From positions 30,569,855 through 30,633,854 of the forward strand of contig NC_054867.1 of assembly GCF_018320785.1 (NCBI RefSeq): 64,000 nucleotides of DNA, given 5' to 3'. This document shows positions 24,011 through 49,724 of the stretch, piece after piece. The notes beneath the pieces were generated by a model. It did not search any database. It was not told the origin of the DNA and worked only from the letters and a program-made list of their open reading frames with translations. A program made the translations under genes and the position numbers. Each line of letters opens with the position of its first letter. The stretch's first letter is position 1. Source of the stretch: Cheilinus undulatus (Eukaryota > Chordata > Actinopteri > Labriformes > Labridae).

Positions 24011-24479
24011 CAGACTTACTAATTAACACAAAATTACAGAGTCTGACACAAATTTGCATTCACCAAAACATTTTATACTTCGTGAAAAAATTAACGTAAG
24101 CAAAAATGTTTTACAAATGACAAACCAAATTAACACTTTACAAAATCCAAGGCCTATGCAAAAAAAAATTATAACATGTGAAACCCTTTAACAAATCTTT
24201 AAACAAATTTGCTAAGTCCCATACCAAATTACAGAGGCTGAAACAATATTAACAAAAGTTATGTTGCATTTCATGAAACAAATCTAAATTTCAAAATATA
24301 CAAATGTATGTATATCAACATTTGATCTTGCTGTTGGTATTGTTTGCTAATTTAACTCATGAGGAGATATTAATAAATCAATCTTAGTCTCTTTGGTAAC
24401 TAGCTGAAAAACCCTTCACAGAAGCCTTTTAACTTTTTTTGAGAGTAGTCACTGTTATCTAATAATTCACCCTTGTGTA

Positions 24480-24725
24480 TCACCTGTGTGTCACATATGC
24501 CCTCAGCAGCTGGGGGGCGCAGTGTATGGTACAGAGGACCCACCCTGGTACCACAGACAGTCCAGCGGCTGCTACAGCGTCGCTGTGCTGGGGAGGACGC
24601 TGTTCACAGAGCTGAAGATGGCGACTGTACGGAGGCTGCAGAGAAACCTCCGGAGCTGATACCGGGGGAAGGAGAGGAAACATATATACTCACAGCCCGT
24701 AAAGACTACGTTCAAAACAACGGTA
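24480..24725 (+). promoter_or_regulatory. fbxo42: Probable fbxo42 promoter and 5' non-coding exon
   Basis: A local GC- and CpG-richer stretch ('gctgctacagcgtcgctgtg', 'ggagctgataccgggggaag') about 1 kb upstream of the first coding exon, in otherwise A/T-rich DNA. Possible donors include 'acaacg|gtatac' near 24720. The coding exon at 25714 begins with a clear acceptor 6 bases before its ATG, so a separate 5' UTR exon must exist, and this is the best candidate. The exact start was not determined. Confidence 0.45.
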
Positions 24726-25719
24726 TACCCACTCCGCGACAGCTAATAATTGAGTTTGACAACATTTATGCGTGAATGTATGACCATTGACGAGCTAACG
24801 CTTTTTAATTACAGCACACACAGCCTGTGCTCAAGCTAACGTTAGCAAAGATTATCAGCAGTAGACAAGGCTGAAGATGTCAGCTAGCTAGTAATGGGAT
24901 GTACAATAAGCTGGAGCTGTTGTCCAGAGAGGCTGCTATGGCATTTAGATACACAAGTAGTGGAGGAGTTTCTTTCTTTGTCAGATAGTACTATTTGAAG
25001 AAAAATGCGTATATATCGCCAGCTAAAGATACATGAATGTTAGCTAACGATAGCTTGAATGCTGGTCAACAGTTAGGTAGCGTTAGCTGGTGATAGCTTT
25101 TTTTAAGGAACAAACAAGATATTCAGAAACGTGCCCATTTTCTAGGCCGGTTAGCCAGTGAATTTGTCTTTTGTCGCATAAGCCGCCCCTCCTTTGATCA
25201 TTTGACATACAACACCTATTGTGTTGTTTTTTTCAAGGTAGTTAGCTGTAGGAGGTAATTAGCATTAGCAATCCGGCATTTCATTTTCTATGTGACGGCT
25301 AACGACAAGCCAGTGAGATTTAGCTTGTGTCATAAAAGGACGTGGTGTATTGGGGCGGTGGGCAGCTTCTAAGTCACAAGAAAGGCCACCACCCGTTTCA
25401 AACAATGGATGTTACAATTAAAACTGGTGAGCGTTAACTGCCCTTACAATTGTATTGATAACAGCTTTGCAGTGTCATTGGGTTTCTTTGACGGGACAAG
25501 CTCTCCTCTGGTTTTGCTAAATCATGTTTGTCAGAGCTGCAGATGTAAACGAACAAAATCTAGGTTAGCTGTGAAATGTAAGATTCTATGAGAAATCATC
25601 ACCAGTTTTAGCTGACACCTCACTGTAGCTCATGATAGCTGACGGTGCACTTCCTCTGAACATCATAATCATCAAAGCATATATGATTAGCTTATCTTCC
25701 CATGTCTCAACAGACAACA

Positions 25720-31965
<6,246 letters not shown>

Positions 31966-32560
31966 TGCAGCTCCAGGCAGGATCGATCAGACTGACGCTC
32001 CACCGTGTGATCACACGAGGGATTTGACACAAAAGGCCTTTTTCCTATACAGAGGATTGTGGGAAAAGAACATAATCAAAGTTAGATGTTCCACTTCAGA
32101 ATTCACTATTCTCCCTTCTGCCTACTGCAAGCTTTCAAAATAAAACACTTTAACTACACTTTGATAAAATTGTTTGGTTGAATGAGAATCCTGACTGTGT
32201 GTGTGTGCATGTGTGTTTGTGAGTGCCGTTGTTAAAGAGAGCAGGACAGTTTTTTGTTCTGTAAAGGTGATCAACCAAACATCATTTCTGTTTTTTTCTT
32301 TGTCTGCCTCCTCTGAACTTTTTAGAGAGAGGAACTCGTGAAGAATGGACCCAGTGACAGGAGCAGTTGAAGACTACCTTGCTTTTTGTATCACTCTTTA
32401 AGCCTGCAATGTTTACATTGATAATGGTGTGAGTGTGGCTGTGTGTTATGTGTGCACGGTGATGGTTATGTTGTTGACTAATGTGTGTCGGGGGCCATGG
32501 TGAGTGAGAGATGTGGCACTGTACTATAAACATAGTTGAACAATAAAGGCCTCCATGTTT
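31966..32560 (+). other. fbxo42: fbxo42 3' UTR with polyadenylation signal
   Basis: Follows the TAA at 31963-31965. AATAAA lies at 32542-32547, giving a 3' UTR of about 600 bases. It includes a short TG-rich stretch at 32196-32220. An earlier AATAAA-like 'aaaataaaac' at about 32140 could serve as a proximal site. Confidence 0.6.
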
Positions 32561-33059
32561 CTTCTGTTGAAGTTTCAAGTTATTTGTGTGTTTGTTTGGC
32601 ATGCTAACTAACTGTTGACCTGTTCTTTTATCAGTGTTCTCCCTCTGAAGTGTTGAAATTCAGGATTTTTTTTTCAGCATGAGCTTCAAGTACTAAAGAC
32701 AATCAGGATAGTAGCTGAGGAAAGCAGCCGGGCAAAAATAATTTGATTGTATGAGCAAATCAAGACAAAATGCCATTTATTCACAACATGTAAAGTTAGT
32801 GTTGGGGAAAACTACATTTACAGCATTGCAATAAATGACTTTAATTTTGTAGTCGTAGGCCTTAATTTTTTTTTCCACATAAATGTGGTTGTTTTAAGAA
32901 GCTGTGTTTGCAAACTAATGTGTCATCTAGTTAATGTAAAAAAACTTTAAGGGTTTTTCTTTTTTTTTGTTCAGTGTTTGAAAAAAAAAAATCATCAGTG
33001 AAAACAGATTTCTACGATCTAAAATTAGTTAAAGATATGTAATGAAAATTAGTGAATTG
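32561..33059. other. A/T-rich intergenic spacer
   Basis: Downstream of fbxo42. Homopolymer A and T runs near 32870, 32960 and 32980. No gene or clear repeat family seen. Confidence 0.4.
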
Positions 33060-34221
33060 GGATCACCAGAGCGCTGTGAATTTGTCTTAAGTGATTATAG
33101 TATAAAGACACCTGTGTCTTGAAGGTCCAGTCACTGGTTAATCAGTATTCTTGGCTACCATTACACCATGAAGACAAAAGAACTGTCCAAGCAGCTCAGA
33201 GAAAAGGTTATAAAGAATAAGTCAGGGGATGGATACAAAACAAATTCCAAGGCACTCAACATCCCCTGGAGTTCATTTAAATCCATCAAGAAATGTAGGA
33301 ACTATGGCACATGTAAATCTGCCTAGATCAGGCTGTCCTCACAGAGTGACCATGCAAGAAGGAGACTATTGGCAGAGGCCACTAAGACACCTGACACGTG
33401 AGGGAGTGACAGGCTTCCACAGCTTAGATGGGACTCTGCATACAACAACTGTTGTCCGGTTCTTCACCAGTCAAAGCTTTATGGGAGAGTGGTAAAAAGA
33501 AAACCACCGTTGAAGAAAACTCAGATTAAATCTGGACTAGAGTTCACTGAAAGGCATGTGGGAGACCCCACTATCAAGGGAAAGAAAATTCTTTGGTTGA
33601 TGAGACCAGAATGGTGCTTTCTGGCCACCAGACAAGACGCTTAGTTTGGCAGACACCAAACCATGCACATCACCACAAACATGCTTCTTTGCAGCTGGCT
33701 GTGGGAGGCTTGTAAGGGTAGAGGGTAAACTGAACTTGGCAAAATGGGTGAAAATCCTGGAAGATAATCTTATTCTGTCTGCATGAGAACTACAACTTGA
33801 TAGATTTATTTTTCAGCAATACAATGACCAAAAGCATACAGTGAAAGCTACACAGAAATGGTTTAAAGTCAAAAAGGTGAATGCTCTACAGTGGCCAAGT
33901 CAAAGCCCGGACCTCAGTCCAATAGACTGGATTAAAAAGGGCTGTTCATGCATGATCCCCGTGCAGCCTGACAGAGCTTGAGCAGTTTTGCAAGAAGAAT
34001 GGAGTAAAACTGCAGTATCCAGATGTGCACTGTGGCTGAGACCTATCTACACAGACTCAGTGCTGTGATTGCAGCCATAGTGCTTCTACTAAATACTGAC
34101 TTGAAGGGGGTGAATATTTACGCAGTCACTAAAAAAACCTAATAGTATTGACCATGAATAATTTATAAAATCAATAAAAGGGTAAAACATCCAAGAGGGT
34201 GAATGCTTTTTATAGGCACTG
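33060..34221 (+). mobile_element. Tc1-like transposon, decayed
   Basis: The right end is 'tttataggcactg' followed by TA at 34222-34223, typical of Tc1. The left end is eroded near 33060-33080. The transposase N-terminus is recognisable from 'atgaagacaaaagaactgtcc' at about 33168, and a basic segment follows at 33229-33420. Catalytic-domain traces include 'caatacaatgaccaaaagca' and 'caaagcccggacctcagtcc' (SPDLSPIDW) at about 33900. Many frame breaks; not functional. Confidence 0.75.
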
Positions 34222-34223
34222 TA

Positions 34224-35770
34224 CATGGAATTCTTTGAAAATGGCCAGTAAAAACGTCTAACCCTAACATCTATCCGAGAGTCATTTTAGAGTAATTCGG
34301 GCTTTACCTGGACTTTATTTTTATGAAGATGTGACTTTTTTTTGTCTAAAAAGATTCTCTACATGTTTGACACATCTCTGTCAATTTGACTGTTATTAAT
34401 TTATTTAGAAGGCAATCGAAAAGTTAAAATATTTCAAAAAATTAAAAAAAAGGCTAAAACAGATAGTTTTAATCGTCAGATATCTCGAATATGTATTCTA
34501 TACATTTATTTACATACATATTTACTATTAGAAAAATGTACTTTTTTGAAATAATATGTTTAATTCTTTTATAAAACCATCCCATTTTACAACTTTTTCT
34601 TTACTTTCTTTCAAAAGTCTGCATAAGAAATTTGGACTTTACAACCCAGAGACAACTCGACTTTATCCTCACCTGCTGAGAGACAAAATGTTAGACTTCT
34701 TCTGCTGTGTAACAGTAAAAGAATGACAGTAGAAGGTCGCCCTCTTGTGGCTCCTAGGTGAACTATATTCGAGTGTTGGTCTGATAGATGAGTCATCTAA
34801 TCCAAAATTAGCATAATTTTGTTCAAAATATGTTTACTATAAACAGACTTCACAACAAAGCTGCTGAGCATTTGGTAACAAAATAGAACTAATGTATACT
34901 TCCTCTCTGTTACCACATTCTTTCATTCTTCCAACAAATATTACATTATATGATGTAAAAGTACAACACAGACCAGGTTTGTTTGTTTTGCTTCTGAGAT
35001 CATCCCTATTATGTTAGCCGGATTGGCCTTGATTTACTCCTGACTCAGTCAGTTTTGATCCTTGCTCTCCTGTCCCTCAGACACTCCACCCCCCTTCTTT
35101 GACCAACTCTAACCTTTTACCCAGAGAGATCCTATTGGACAGGAGCAGGGGCAATTTACAGAGGAGCCTCATGATTGGTGCACACTTAGGGATGTGGTGA
35201 TGTGGCAGACAGGTCTGAAACCTTATTGGCTGTGCTTTGAGGCTGGAGGCGGAGCCTCATACAATGAATGTGCTGAGGACACATGTTCACAATGATGGGG
35301 GAGAGAGGAAGAATGGATCAGTGCTGGAGGACCAGTCAATACTGTGAGTTCTGAATGAAGCAACCACATTTCAGGGATGTTTTTAATTTTTCTTACAAAG
35401 GTACATGAGAAAAGTTTGATGTAAGGTTGGTTGGGTCTTTGTTTGTTTTTGGAGTTGTAAATGGGTTTAAAGTTGATTGGTCCTGGTTCATGTCAGGTGA
35501 TCTTAGAGTGTCAAATGTTTTGTTCTTTAAAATCCACAGTTTTCATTTTAGATGCATCTGTTCCTTTACTGTGTTTGCATATGCAGTGCTCATAAGTTTA
35601 AACATTCTGCAAGCATAGAGAGTCACACAGCAGGAAGTGTTTTCTGACAGGAGTTTTTAAACATGTGTTATGTGAGAAGCTTAACCTGAATGTTACCATT
35701 CCAGCAGGACTCCTTTGAGTCTTTCTCTCTGTCCAATCAAAGTTTATTAAACATGGTTCTTCTCTTGCAG
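34224..35770. promoter_or_regulatory. Intergenic DNA and slc25a34 promoter region
   Basis: 34224-35000 is A/T-rich with nothing recognised. From about 35040 the base composition becomes richer, with two inverted CCAAT-type words (ATTGG at 35174 and 35226). A candidate 5' exon ends near 35343 at 'caatact|gtgagt'. The transcript would then splice to the acceptor tcttgcag at 35770. The promoter position is inferred from these cues. Confidence 0.4.
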
Positions 35771-42208
<6,438 letters not shown>

Positions 42209-43440
42209 AACCCTGCATAAAACACTGGACTGGACTCAGAGATACTGAAGTAGTCCAACAATCCACAAACCATTGAACTTTAAGCAAATAAAATTTGGGA
42301 TAGTGAGCTTATTTCATTTCTTGTTGTGGGTTAAGTGAAAAGATTGAAAAGAGCCTTTTTCAGTTCTTAAAGCTAAAGCTGATAGCAGGTTAGCATGGCT
42401 AAGCCTAGCATAAACACTGAAAACAAGGTGCTTTCCTAGTTCAATTAAGAGCAACTCTAAAAGCTCTCTTACTATCTGAAAGTTTACATACATGCACCAA
42501 ATCAAATGTTTAAAAAAACATTGTGTCTTTTTTTTTTAAAACACTGCCTCAGACTGTTATTTGCAACACTGTTGGCTTCTTGGAGTCTTTGCTAGCTAGT
42601 TGCCTATGACAGTCTGTCCCATAACAAATGACAAATTATCAATGTGGCCTTTTTGTGCACATATTAAAAAAGATATGACATGTTAAGCAGTGACTTTTAG
42701 AAGTGCTCAAAGTGGATTTTGATATCCTAAGGCAAAGCTACCAGTTAATGTTTTCAGTCATTGTGCTGGGCTAATAGCTGTGGCTATTAGCTTTTTATTT
42801 ATAGTAAAAGCACAAAGATTGTATGCATCTTCTCAGTTAACACTCAGCCAGAAAGTGGATTAGCTTATTTCTCTGAACTCTTCCTTAAAGTGGGACAACT
42901 TCTGTCTGAAGAAAAGGACTGCAGAGATTTAAAGTACTTGATGTGATCTGGATATATGCTGCAGAGACTTTTACAAAAATTTCAGGGATTCCTAGCACAT
43001 TTCTCAAACATACTGCTATACAATTTCCTCATTTTGCCTTAATACCTCAAAAATCTACAAGCAAGGTGTGAGAGTCCTCTCAGTAAAGCTGAAACAGGAG
43101 ACCAGCCTATCAGTGGACTGTAGATAACCTGAAGTTATCATCTCTGTGTGTCATGTTGGAGCCAGTTTGGCTGTTATTTGATTGTTTAGATGTTTAGAGA
43201 CAAATGCTTTATTCTAGTTACCTCATCTGTTAGATGAAAAAGGGATTTCTGATGATAATGCCTTTAATAACTAACAAATGAACTACTCGTACCTAAAGAT
43301 GCACAGAATGCCATTTAATGGGACATTTTTTCGTGCAGCAACTTGACCTAGGAGTACTTTAAGCCTTTTGAGCAGCACTAAATGTATAAAGTTCTTTTTG
43401 TATGAAATGTTGAAAATAAATTTGCTCTTGAATCATCTTG
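42209..43440 (+). other. slc25a34: slc25a34 3' UTR with two polyadenylation signals
   Basis: AATAAA at 42287-42292 lies about 80 bases after the stop, and a second one lies at 43415-43420. Use of the second would give a 1.2 kb UTR ending only 300 bases before the tmem82 start codon. No coding content seen. Confidence 0.5.
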
Positions 43441-43739
43441 GAGAAATGTATTGCATCCTCAAAGTATATAAGAAAGTGCAACTTGATTGGTTAAAGGTTC
43501 TTTGGATGTAATCATCTCTTACTTACAACCTCTTTCATCAGGAAACAACTGGACTGGCAAATCACTCAAATCACATTCAACCTTTGAAACCTAAACATGA
43601 ATCCCTCAGGAGGGAGAAATAAAGGCATAGTTGGGGGTTTTCAGTGCTTGGAGCTTCTGATTAGGTTTCCTCACTGTTAGTAGCATGACCAAGAGTTTGT
43701 AGCCCTTTTTGTTTCCTTGTTTAGAAAAGGACATCAAAA

Positions 43740-46700
43740 ATGTTGTTCCCATTCTTTTGGATCCTGGGAACACCTGAATGGGCACCTTTTGATTCAAACC
43801 CAGTGGATAGCTTTTTTCAAGGTGAGTTGAGCATTTTTTAGTGCTTCTGTGTCAAGTTGCTTGATTTTGATGCTCATTCATTTTATTTATGTTTATTCTT
43901 AAGGCCTGGTAGGTGCCTGTGCAGTATCAGTGCTGTGCAACCTTATGAGAGTTTACTTCTTCATTCAAACATGCAGGTGAGTTTCATCCTAAAGAAGTGC
44001 AGTAAACACAGATGAAGACAAAATTATTAGCCCCATATGAAAAATTCATTTTTAAAGTATTTTCCAGAGCTAGGATTTTTTAACATTAGCTTTTCCAAAC
44101 ACGTTAGTTTTATTTTGGATGCTTACATTATTTTACTCTGCATATAGAAACAAAGTTTGTTAAAAAAAAAAAAAGGTCAACTACACGGCTCAAAATTATG
44201 AGCCTCCTTTAGAACTGGCCTTTTTGTTAAGCCACAGCACAAACTAATCTTGTGCAATGATGCGATTTAATTTTGTAATGCTCAAAGCTTGTAAAATCAA
44301 ATTAAAACCAAGGGTTACCTTCACATTTACACACAATATAAAAACTTTAGTCACAGAGAAAGCATCATGGCAAAAACAAGAGAGATCAGTTTAGACTGGA
44401 GAAAAAGAATTGCTGATGCTCACAAAGCAGAAGAAGGATATACAAAGTTATCACAGTGTTTTCCAAGTTTCAAAGACTGTGGAAAGAAAACTAGTGAGAG
44501 ATGTGTCCAAAGATCCCAGAACAACTGCCAAGACACTAGTGAATGACTTAGCCAAGACAGGAACTGTAGTCGAAAAGAAGACAATCACTAGAGCCCTGCA
44601 CATGCATATCAAGAAAAACTCTACTTCTGCACACACCTTCAAGTCAGACGGAAGTATGCTGAGGACAACCTGGAGAAAGATCATGCATGCCGGAAGTGTG
44701 TCCTTTGGTCACATGAGACCAAACTGGAGCTCTGTGGCCACAGAGGTGTTGCTAGTATTTGGAGGAAGAAGGGAGAGGCGTATAACTCAAAGAACATTAT
44801 CCCTACAGTGGTGGGAGTATAAGACTGGGGATGCTTCAGTGGAAAGGTGGAAGAAATCATGAAAGAAGTTTTATGCAAGAAAACCTCAAGCAGTCAGCAG
44901 CAAAACTAGGTCTATGTCGTCATTTTGCCTTCCAACATGACAACGACCCAAAACATACATGACTCCTGGTGAAGAACTACGTCCAGATGGCAAAAGTGAA
45001 TGTTGAGTGGCCTGCACAAAGCCCAGATTTGAATCCCTTTAAAAAATCTGTGGGGTGAACTTAAGACCGAGGTCCATGCCAGAAGACCATCAAATCTGGA
45101 TGAGCTTGAGAGATTAACAAAGAAGAATGGGCTGGGATTCCCCAGGAGGCTTGTAGAAAACTAAAGGAGACACAGCTGACTATAAGGGTAATAATTTTGA
45201 CTCTGGTGGTTTTTGTTTTTTGTCAGATAATTTTGTTTTTGTGTGCAAAGTAAAACAATGTAAGCATGCAAAATAAAGTTAGGATATGTGGAAAAGCTGG
45301 GTTAAAAATTACTTCATCTGTTTAACAGTACTTGGGAAAAATGAATTTGTCATTGGGGGGCTAATAATTTCATCCTCATATGTGTAAAATTTATTTTCTG
45401 AGAGTTTTTATCAGTTATAGCGGCCTGAAGCAGACATACATACACATATTGCTGTCTTCAAGCAAAACCTCCTATCTCCACCTTTCAGGCAATGAAAACA
45501 AGTCATATTTTTCAATTAATTTAAACATTAATTGGTGATAGCATCTTTTTGACATTTTCATTGGTTTAAAATTTGTTTAACCCACTGAAAGATATAAAGG
45601 ATGACCAGTAGCACTGATTTATTTAAAAAAATAAACAAATAAATGGAGGAGGAGGTTTTAGCCCAATGCTAGTGAGATTTTTCTTGACGTCATTTGAAAT
45701 AATCTAAACCAAATGTTCTCAATATGTGGACTTTTTAATCTCAAGATGACAACACTTTTTTGGATGCCATTGCTGGAAATAACTTATTAAAGCCAGTGTT
45801 ATTATTCTAAAATGACAAGAAAACTAAGTTATACACTTGAGAAAAACAATCACAGTTTTCCCATTATCAAGGAAAAATGTGATAGAATAAATTGTATTAG
45901 AAGTTCATCTTTCTGTGTGTCCTCTTAGGGCATCCATAATTATTTTCATTTCTCTCCAAACAGTGATTCTGAAACTGAAACTGAAGGCAAACAAAGGTGT
46001 CCTTCACCGGGCAGCAACCTGAGCAGAGACTGGAGATCATCCCTCCAGTTCTGGTCTCTGGTGGTCCTCCTGTCTCAGGTGGGCTCGAGGGTCTCCTCCT
46101 TGATTGTTCTGGAGTTTTCTCTCAGGGCTGTTTCTGCCAAGGCGACAGCAGGACTGGTGAGTAACCCAAACACACAAAAAGCTCAGAACACCCTGATTAA
46201 GGCTTGTTTCCCCTCCAAAATTTCCTTTCTTGGGCATATAGTTTTCGAACGGTGAACCAAAATATTTTCCCCACCCTCTCATGTCTCTCTAAACTCAGGA
46301 AACCAATGGAAGAGGCTTGGACCTGCTCCTGATCCAGGGTCAGTTCTCCCTGGGCTGTGGCCTCTCCTGTACTATGGCTTTCCTCCATCAGGGGTCTCCA
46401 CATAGCTCTCTCAGCTTGTTGCTGGCAGCAGCTCTCAGCTGGGCTCTGGCAGGTGTCAGCCGTAGTTTGTGGATTCATGTGGCCAGACTGTACCCACTAC
46501 ACAGCAGAGAGCGGTACTGTGGGAAGTGCATCAGCCTGCTGAACTCTGGACACACCATACTGGCAACGCTGCAGCGTGTGGTCATTGTGTTCTTCGCTTT
46601 GGCCGCTGTGGCCTCCACTGCAACTGTTTATGACCACTTCCTGTCCCAGAAGGATGCTCTGAAGTTTTGGACTCCACTGACACTCTGCTACACCATGTTG

Positions 46701-47530
46701 GTGGTCTATATTCAAGGTATGAGGTAAACGTGTGTGCTTTTTGAAGCCTCAAGGAGAGAGGGAAACTTCAGACTAGATAACTTCAGAAATGTAAAGACGA
46801 CATTAAACAAAAGAGATGCAAGCCACTGAACACAGCAGACAACACATGAAATGTACCTTTAAAAACACCTCATATTTTCATAAGAATGGTACATAAGAGA
46901 AGATTACGCTAATCAAAAACTGCGGCTACTCCTGCACATTGTTTAAGCATTGCCAGTGTTCATAGACAGTGTGCAGGAATTTGCCCCTTATTAGGGCCAT
47001 ACATAGTCAGTCCCACTGTCAGTTCCACCTATGTCTAAGAAAAACAAGTATTGTGCCACTCATCGGTTGTTTTTTATTTCCCCCTTGTTGCTTAGAGGAT
47101 CAGAATCGGCACACTGGTTTAGAGGCCCTGCTGCACACTGTTGTGTTACGCCAGGGAGCCTTACTGGTGCTCATGCTGACGGTGGGACACTGGACTGATG
47201 TCCTTCATGTCCTCATCTCTTTCCTGGGAGAAGCCGTTTGCCTCCTGCCTTCTAAGGACCTGCTGCAGGCCGTGTTAAAGGTCTAAATTAATGCTTTCTT
47301 CATAGTTGATTCAGAAACATGAAATTATTTCTGTTTTAATCCAAATACTAGTACTTTATTTATGTTTAGAAGTAGTGGCATTATGGGTAACAATTCTGGT
47401 TGATCATTCTTAGGAAGAAGAAGACACACAAGCGAGTAGAGCTCCAGTCACAAGACAAGAGAAAGCACAGGGAAGCCGTCATCAGATGACAGATAAGGAT
47501 GTGCTTGAAATCAACAGAAAACATTCGTAA
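43740..47530 (+). CDS. tmem82: Transmembrane protein 82
   Basis: Six exons: 43740-43821, 43904-43976, 45964-46156, 46299-46716, 47096-47280 and 47414-47530. They total 1068 nt, or 355 aa (human 343), and phases agree. The start MLFPFFWILGTPEWAPFDSNPVDSF is followed by GLVGACAVSVLCNLMRVYFF, matching the family's GLIGACGVLVLNNLLRVYFF. The middle has VLEFSLRAVS, FSLGCGLSC, RERYCGKC and FWTPLTLCYTMLVVYIQ, all characteristic of TMEM82. About seven hydrophobic segments make it a multipass membrane protein. Its function is poorly known. The final donor (AAG|gtctaa) is weak. If it is unused, the protein would end after one more residue at 47286, losing the charged tail EEEDTQASRAPV...KHS. Confidence 0.92.
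44009..45382 (+). mobile_element. Tc1-like transposon in tmem82 intron 2
   Basis: Imperfect inverted ends: 'gatgaagacaaaattattag' followed by cccc at the left, and 'ggggctaataatttcatcct' at the right. Transposase DNA runs on the plus strand: the N-terminus is near 44366 ('atggcaaaaacaagagagat') and the paired-like domain follows to about 44640. Catalytic traces at about 44900-45100 include 'caacatgacaacgacccaaa' and 'cacaaagcccagatttgaat'. Frames are broken in several places. It lies in sense orientation with the host gene. Confidence 0.8.
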
Positions 47531-49112
47531 CTGTAATATCTCAAGTTGTACTTATACATTAAATTGATTTTAAAAAATTGAAATATTTATTGTATTCTTG
47601 GTGTCATTGAATTTTATTTTTGTGTCAGTTTTGGTGCCTCCTGTGGACAAAGTAGTAACTCTAACCTCTTTGTTGGTTTTGTTCTGTACATGTGAAAGTG
47701 TTGTTTTTTCCTAAAAGAAATCCCAATGCTTTTTTTAAACAGTTTTCATTGCTCTGATCTGACTACCCCTCAACAGGGAATTTTGGCATCAAAAATAACT
47801 TTATTAAAATAGCGAGTCCTGTAAATTATCATCTTGTTTTCCAATGTAGGTCATAAAGAGATATGAGTATTAATATCCATGTGCCTGATAACCTGCTAAA
47901 AACTCCACACAGTATCTTTAAACAAAGTTACAGAAGGGTTATGTTAACTATTTAGATCTCTTGTTAAAAAACATCCTTCTTAAGGCTATTAACAGGATCC
48001 AATATTTGACACAGTTTTTAAATTCAAAGATGAGCTTTCTTTATTGTTAATAAACTGATGTGAGCAGAGGACTAGCTCAGGAAGGCGTCTACATGTTAAC
48101 ATGGTAATCATCAGGATGTCACATTAACACTGGCAGCCTGCTGATGGTGGCCATATGTCAACTATTAAAGGGGCACTCCACCAGTTTACACGAGGATCAG
48201 TTTACTGACTAAGAAGAACTGCTTGGCCTGTGAAGACAGTTGTATAAAGCATCATATTATATACTTGTAATTGATTTTATGTTGTAACTCTTTAGTTGGC
48301 ATTCAAGAGGCAAGACGGTTGAATCAAATAATGCATTTTATGCATAACTGAAAATGTAGGATCCAAGATTTCTATAGCTCAGACAGTGTTTCTTCATTTC
48401 ATGTGTTTGCTTTTCCTTTCTTTAGCATCAGGGTAGCGGGTAAGAGTTTGGGTTAGGAGTTAGGGTAAAATACCAGCTAATTACCAGAGAACTGCCACAA
48501 TATCACTAAGAATTACTTATAATTAATACATTATGACCTGGTAAACACATCCTTAATATGACCTAATTTCCAAGCCATCACATGTAAAATATATCTTATT
48601 AGGTAATTACCAGCTTATTCTGGAGAAATTACTAGACAATTACATTTATTACTATAAAATTATTAAGTATACAGGCCCACTAAAATAAAATGCTACCTAA
48701 AATCTCTGTGGAAAGTGCAACACAGTCCGGCTGCAGACCGTTCATCCCTGACATATACTCTCATAGACCGTTAATCTGAGACACAGTATCAGAATGGATA
48801 TACGCACTAAAACCTTTAAAATTAAATTAAATTAAACTTCTGTTTAGGGTTAGGATGGTAGAATTTAAAAGTCAAAGACCTGAACTGCAAAACCTAATTA
48901 CAAAACGTTCAATAAAGCTAAGTTAACAGGAGAAAAGCTTGTCCTCCATGGAAAACTTTCTAATGCATTAGCTGTGTAAGCTACATAGCTAAAGCTAAGC
49001 TCAAAAAGCAGCTACATAAGCTACAAATCTATGTTATCTGTGTAGCTAAGTTAATTTAGCTATGTTTGTTAAAGCCCATGATGCTATAGCTAACCTACAG
49101 ATAACTGAGCTA
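47531..49112. other. tmem82 3' UTR and intergenic DNA
   Basis: An ATTAAA at 47558-47563 is a possible tmem82 polyadenylation signal. At about 48168 'aaaggggcactccaccagtt' resembles the start of a common teleost dispersed repeat. From about 48960 there is a run of short 'gctaagctaa' and 'agctacataag' words that continues on the other side of the hAT-like element. No gene recognised. Confidence 0.45.
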
Positions 49113-49716
49113 CAGAGGTGGAAAAAGAACCAGACTATTGTACTTAAGTAAAAGTACAGTTTCTCTGGTTAAAATTTACTTGAGTAGAAATAAAAGTGGT
49201 CAAAAAATCTACTCAAGTAAAGTAAATGTAAGTCATTTAAAATTTACTCAAAGTACTGAGTACTGAATAACTACTTTTCATACCCAAGAGGCTTTCACAG
49301 TGAAATATGACCTATCCTTAATGTGCAAAAACAAGAAAATATGAACCTCCAACCAGGTTATTTATCATAAGGTTTAACCTGACCTAAAGTACAATGCAAA
49401 CGCTGTTATGGGAGGAAATATGGAATCATTTTCTTGCTATGTTCTACTGACAGACATGTGGTGGAAGCCAAACAATTGGTCATTGTCATGTTGTTGGCAG
49501 AAAGCTTGGACCTCCTTGTTGTGGCTTTTAGTGTTTATTTTTTCATTCAGTACTAGATGCTTTTTATAATGTCATTAGGTACAATACTTTCCTCAAAATA
49601 TACTTAAGTAAAAGTAAGAGTAGTGATTTTAAAAACTACTCAGAACGTACAAGTACACAAAAAGCTACTCAATTACAGTAAATTGAGTAAATGTAATTAG
49701 TTACTTTCTACCCCTG
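49113..49716. mobile_element. hAT-like MITE with an imperfect 8-bp target duplication
   Basis: Inverted ends: CAGAGGTGGAAAAAG at the left and the complement of CAGGGGTAGAAAG at the right. The inner words 'tacttaagtaaaagta' and 'acttgagtagaaataaaagt' also occur inverted. The flanking 8-mers ctgagcta (49105-49112) and ctgaaata (49717-49724) agree at 6 of 8 positions, as expected for a hAT duplication that has since drifted. Non-coding, 604 bp. It splits the 'gctaagctaa' word tract. Confidence 0.75.
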
Positions 49717-49724
49717 CTGAAATA

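Noticed and set aside
25702-25719. An upstream in-frame ATG for fbxo42
   Set aside because: It lies in the intron end (ctcaacag acceptor at 25713), so it is not part of the mature coding exon.
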